A DNA stretch of 64,000 bases from Acidobacteriota bacterium. Lineage in GTDB: Bacteria; Acidobacteriota; Terriglobia; Terriglobales; Acidobacteriaceae. The stretch lies in NCBI GenBank assembly GCA_025359885.1, contig JANYDG010000062.1, positions 29,107-93,106 on the forward strand. Direction: 5' to 3'. Numbering within the stretch: position 1 is the stretch's first letter; each line of letters starts with the position of its first letter. Positions 62,445 through 64,000 of the stretch are shown piece by piece. Under the pieces are notes generated by a model. It was not told the DNA's origin. It searched no databases and saw nothing but the letters and a program-made list of their open reading frames with translations. The position numbers and the translations under genes were made by a program.

Positions 62445-63235
62445 GCTTCCTCCTGGGGTACGGGCCGGAGTACGGGCTGGAGTACGGGCTGGAGTACGGG
62501 CTGCGGCAATGGCTGATTTTCGGCGAGGCGGCCGGTGATCATTGCGCGCATGCGGCTCCTGAAGCCAGCGTGAATCACCATGGCCACGTGGACGAAGACG
62601 AAGAGCAGCAGCGACCAGGAGACGAAGAAATGGATGGTTCGCGCGGATTGGCGGCCGCCCAGGGCGGAGGCTGCAATTGGCAAGGCAGCGGTGAAAGCGG
62701 GAGACATGGCGAGGCCAGTCCAGAGGATGAGAGGAAAGAGAACGAAGATGACCCCGAGATAGGCGATGCGCTGGGCGACATTGTAGGAGCGGGCATCTGC
62801 TGGTTGTGGCGGCGCGCGGCGAATATACCTCGCGACCACTGCCCGGAGTGCGCTGAAAGATCTCTCGCCCTGGGCGGGAATCAGGTCACGTTTGAAGTGG
62901 CCGGAAAGCAGGCTTGCGATGACGTATACGAGGCCAGTCAGTACCAGGGCCCAGGCGGACTGGAAGTGGAGATAGCGGCTCCAGCCATTCTGATCGGGGA
63001 GAGTGGCGAAGCCGGTGGGGACGGTTCCGCGGGAGGCTGGTATGGGGAGCGAGAAGAGGGGCGTCGTGTTGACGTTGCCGACCTCGCCCCAGTAGAAGCG
63101 CGGGTGGGAGATGACGATTTCGCCGCCAGTGACGAGCAGGGCAAAGAAGGCGACCACGGTGAGCCAGTGCGTGACCCGGACGATCGTGGAATGGCGGGAA
63201 GCTGCTGGATTGGTGAGTTGGGAAGTCTCTGGCAC
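62441..63235 (-). CDS. Cytochrome b561-type membrane partner
   Basis: 264 aa, a di-haem cytochrome b with four to five helices. Haem-ligand His residues are seen in VRVTHWLTVVAFFALLVTGGE, YLHFQSAWALVLTGLVY and FFVSWSLLLFVFVHVAMVIHAGF. It would pass electrons from the quinone pool to the exported molybdopterin enzyme encoded next. The C-terminus ends in VLQPVLQPVLRP repeats from a 12-nt tandem array. Confidence 0.9.
   Translation of the reverse strand: MPETSQLTNPAASRHSTIVRVTHWLTVVAFFALLVTGGEIVISHPRFYWGEVGNVNTTPLFSLPIPASRGTVPTGFATLPDQNGWSRYLHFQSAWALVLTGLVYVIASLLSGHFKRDLIPAQGERSFSALRAVVARYIRRAPPQPADARSYNVAQRIAYLGVIFVLFPLILWTGLAMSPAFTAALPIAASALGGRQSARTIHFFVSWSLLLFVFVHVAMVIHAGFRSRMRAMITGRLAENQPLPQPVLQPVLQPVLRPVPQEEA
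62467..62502. repeat. Three 12-nt repeats encoding VLQP at the end of the cytochrome b gene
   Basis: Three exact copies of GGAGTACGGGCT (+ strand) encode Gln-Pro-Val-Leu repeats on the minus strand; degenerate half-copies flank them. Confidence 0.85.
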
Positions 63236-63437
63236 AACCGAACGATAGCATGGGCGGATTGCTGTTGCCCACGGAATACTGGGGTTCTACGGGGCGGCTG
63301 TTGACGAATGCGATGGAGAAGATTTTGACCAGCCGGGAAGGAGTGGAAAGGGCACCTTTGAGGGGATTTCTCTCGTGGGAAGGCAGGGCAGGGGCTGAAG
63401 CCCGAACGCTTATTCTGGTAATAATATACTTGACTGA
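63236..63437. other. Intergenic stretch before the IS1595-type gene
   Basis: No gene supported. It must include the left end of the insertion element, but I cannot identify terminal inverted repeats because the right end lies outside the window. Confidence 0.4.
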
Positions 63438-64000
63438 GCGGGCGATCTTCGGTACATTCGATACATTAACAGCCCAAAGACACTACTCGAAGCCATCAAC
63501 GTATTCAGCAATCCAGATAATTGCCGCGAATTCATGATCTCGGTGCGCTGGCTTGACGGTGTTGTGCGCTGCCCTACCTGCGGCTCTGAGAGAATAGTCT
63601 GGATGGAGAACGCCAAGCTATACAACTGCAAAGTGAAGCACCCTAAGCAGAAGTTCTCTCTCAAAGTTGGAACCATCTTTGAAGACAGCCCAATCGGTCT
63701 GGACAAGTGGCTACCGGCTGTTTGGCTCATCATTTCTGCCAAGAATGGAATCAGCAGCTACGAGTTGCACCGTTCGCTTCGAGTCACCCAGAAGACCGCA
63801 TGGTTTATGCTCCACCGTATCCGGCTTGCCATGCAGACCGGCTCATTCATGAAAGCTGGCGGCAATGGTGGAGAAGTTGAGATTGACGAAACTTTCATCG
63901 GGGGCAAAGCGCGAAACATGCATTCCGCGAAGCGCTAGCTGCGGGTTATTGCTCAGGGCGGGAAGGGCAAGGCAATCGTCATGGGAATCTTGGAGCGTGG
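63438..64000 (+). pseudogene. IS1595-family transposase, damaged, cut by the window end
   Basis: The frame is open from 63438. The family N-terminus SPKTLLEAINVFSNPDNCREF is encoded before any ATG, GTG or TTG, so the start seems lost; the first ATG is at 63534. Then follow RCPTCGS (zinc knuckle), QKFSLKVGTIFEDSPIGLDKW, SSYELHRSLRVTQKTAWFMLHRIRLAMQTGS and VEIDETFIGGKARNMH with the first catalytic Asp. An in-frame TAG at 63936-63938 stops the protein, after which the same frame continues VIAQGGKGKAIVMGILER, the normal family sequence. The element is therefore probably inactive, barring sequencing error. The rest lies beyond 64000. Confidence 0.8.

Noticed and set aside
61686..63235. Molybdopterin/cytochrome pair as true MsrP/MsrQ
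   Set aside because: The membrane partner has the cytochrome b561 pattern with different His spacing from MsrQ, so the specific name was not used.

Overview
The window looks like chromosomal DNA of an Acidobacteriota soil bacterium of the Terriglobia / Acidobacteriaceae type. This is inferred from family content, not from a marker gene: paired CRTAC1 (VCBS plus ASPIC/UnbV) proteins, an NHL/ASH-repeat secreted protein, DUF4252 and DUF885 proteins, a DUF5009-type acyltransferase, many glycoside hydrolases and moderately high G+C. No rRNA or tRNA gene was recognised. Assignments rest on motifs read by eye; no search was run.

Layout. 0.2-6.7 kb: a PIN-domain toxin behind an unknown 253-aa protein, a Y-family polymerase, a sigma-factor / membrane-protein / DUF4252 operon, and gluQ. 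6.7-14.8 kb: a small membrane protein, a secreted unknown, a cytoplasmic alpha-amylase, a LysW-like carrier with a secreted partner, an M28 peptidase, a rhomboid without its catalytic pair, and fabD. 14.9-21.4 kb: ddl and arginase, a membrane GGDEF protein, and a Tat-exported GH1 beta-glucosidase. 21.6-23.6 kb: an AAA-ATPase/RloB pair resembling an AbiL-type defence module, lower in G+C than its neighbours. 23.6-30.9 kb: rpoD and dnaG, the usual macromolecular-synthesis neighbours, separated by an opposite-strand gene for a large secreted repeat protein; the 3' end of dnaG is duplicated at that junction.

31-45 kb: an EamA transporter, a HicB/HicA pair, a nucleoside hydrolase, a photolyase-related protein, a frameshifted pseudogene, a hexapeptide acyltransferase, a second sigma/anti-sigma operon, a DUF885 peptidase-like protein, a GH3 beta-glucosidase and a heparan-glucosaminide-acetyltransferase-like membrane protein. 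45-57 kb: two tandem CRTAC1 genes, hemG, an unknown lipoprotein operon, a ferritin-VIT1 iron protein, a sugar MFS transporter, and an RsbU/RsbW/STAS partner-switching operon. 57-64 kb: a VapBC-type pair, hsp20 and clpB, a Tat molybdopterin oxidoreductase with its cytochrome b, and a damaged IS1595-type transposase running off the end.

Together the genes suggest a heterotroph degrading plant or microbial glycans (GH13, GH1, GH3, sugar importer, M28 and DUF885 proteins), with layered stress control (two ECF cassettes, partner switching, c-di-GMP, chaperones) and several toxin-antitoxin or defence pairs.

The most unusual non-coding signal is a family of about 108-bp elements (four copies, one divergent) with terminal inverted repeats GCATTTTCAG...CTGAAAATGC and a central GGATTTTTC/GAAAAATCC-type hairpin. 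Three of the four lie just after a stop codon. Also notable are the in-frame DnaG tail duplication, a 30-bp perfect palindrome after clpB, and several 12- to 28-nt tandem repeats at the ends of genes.
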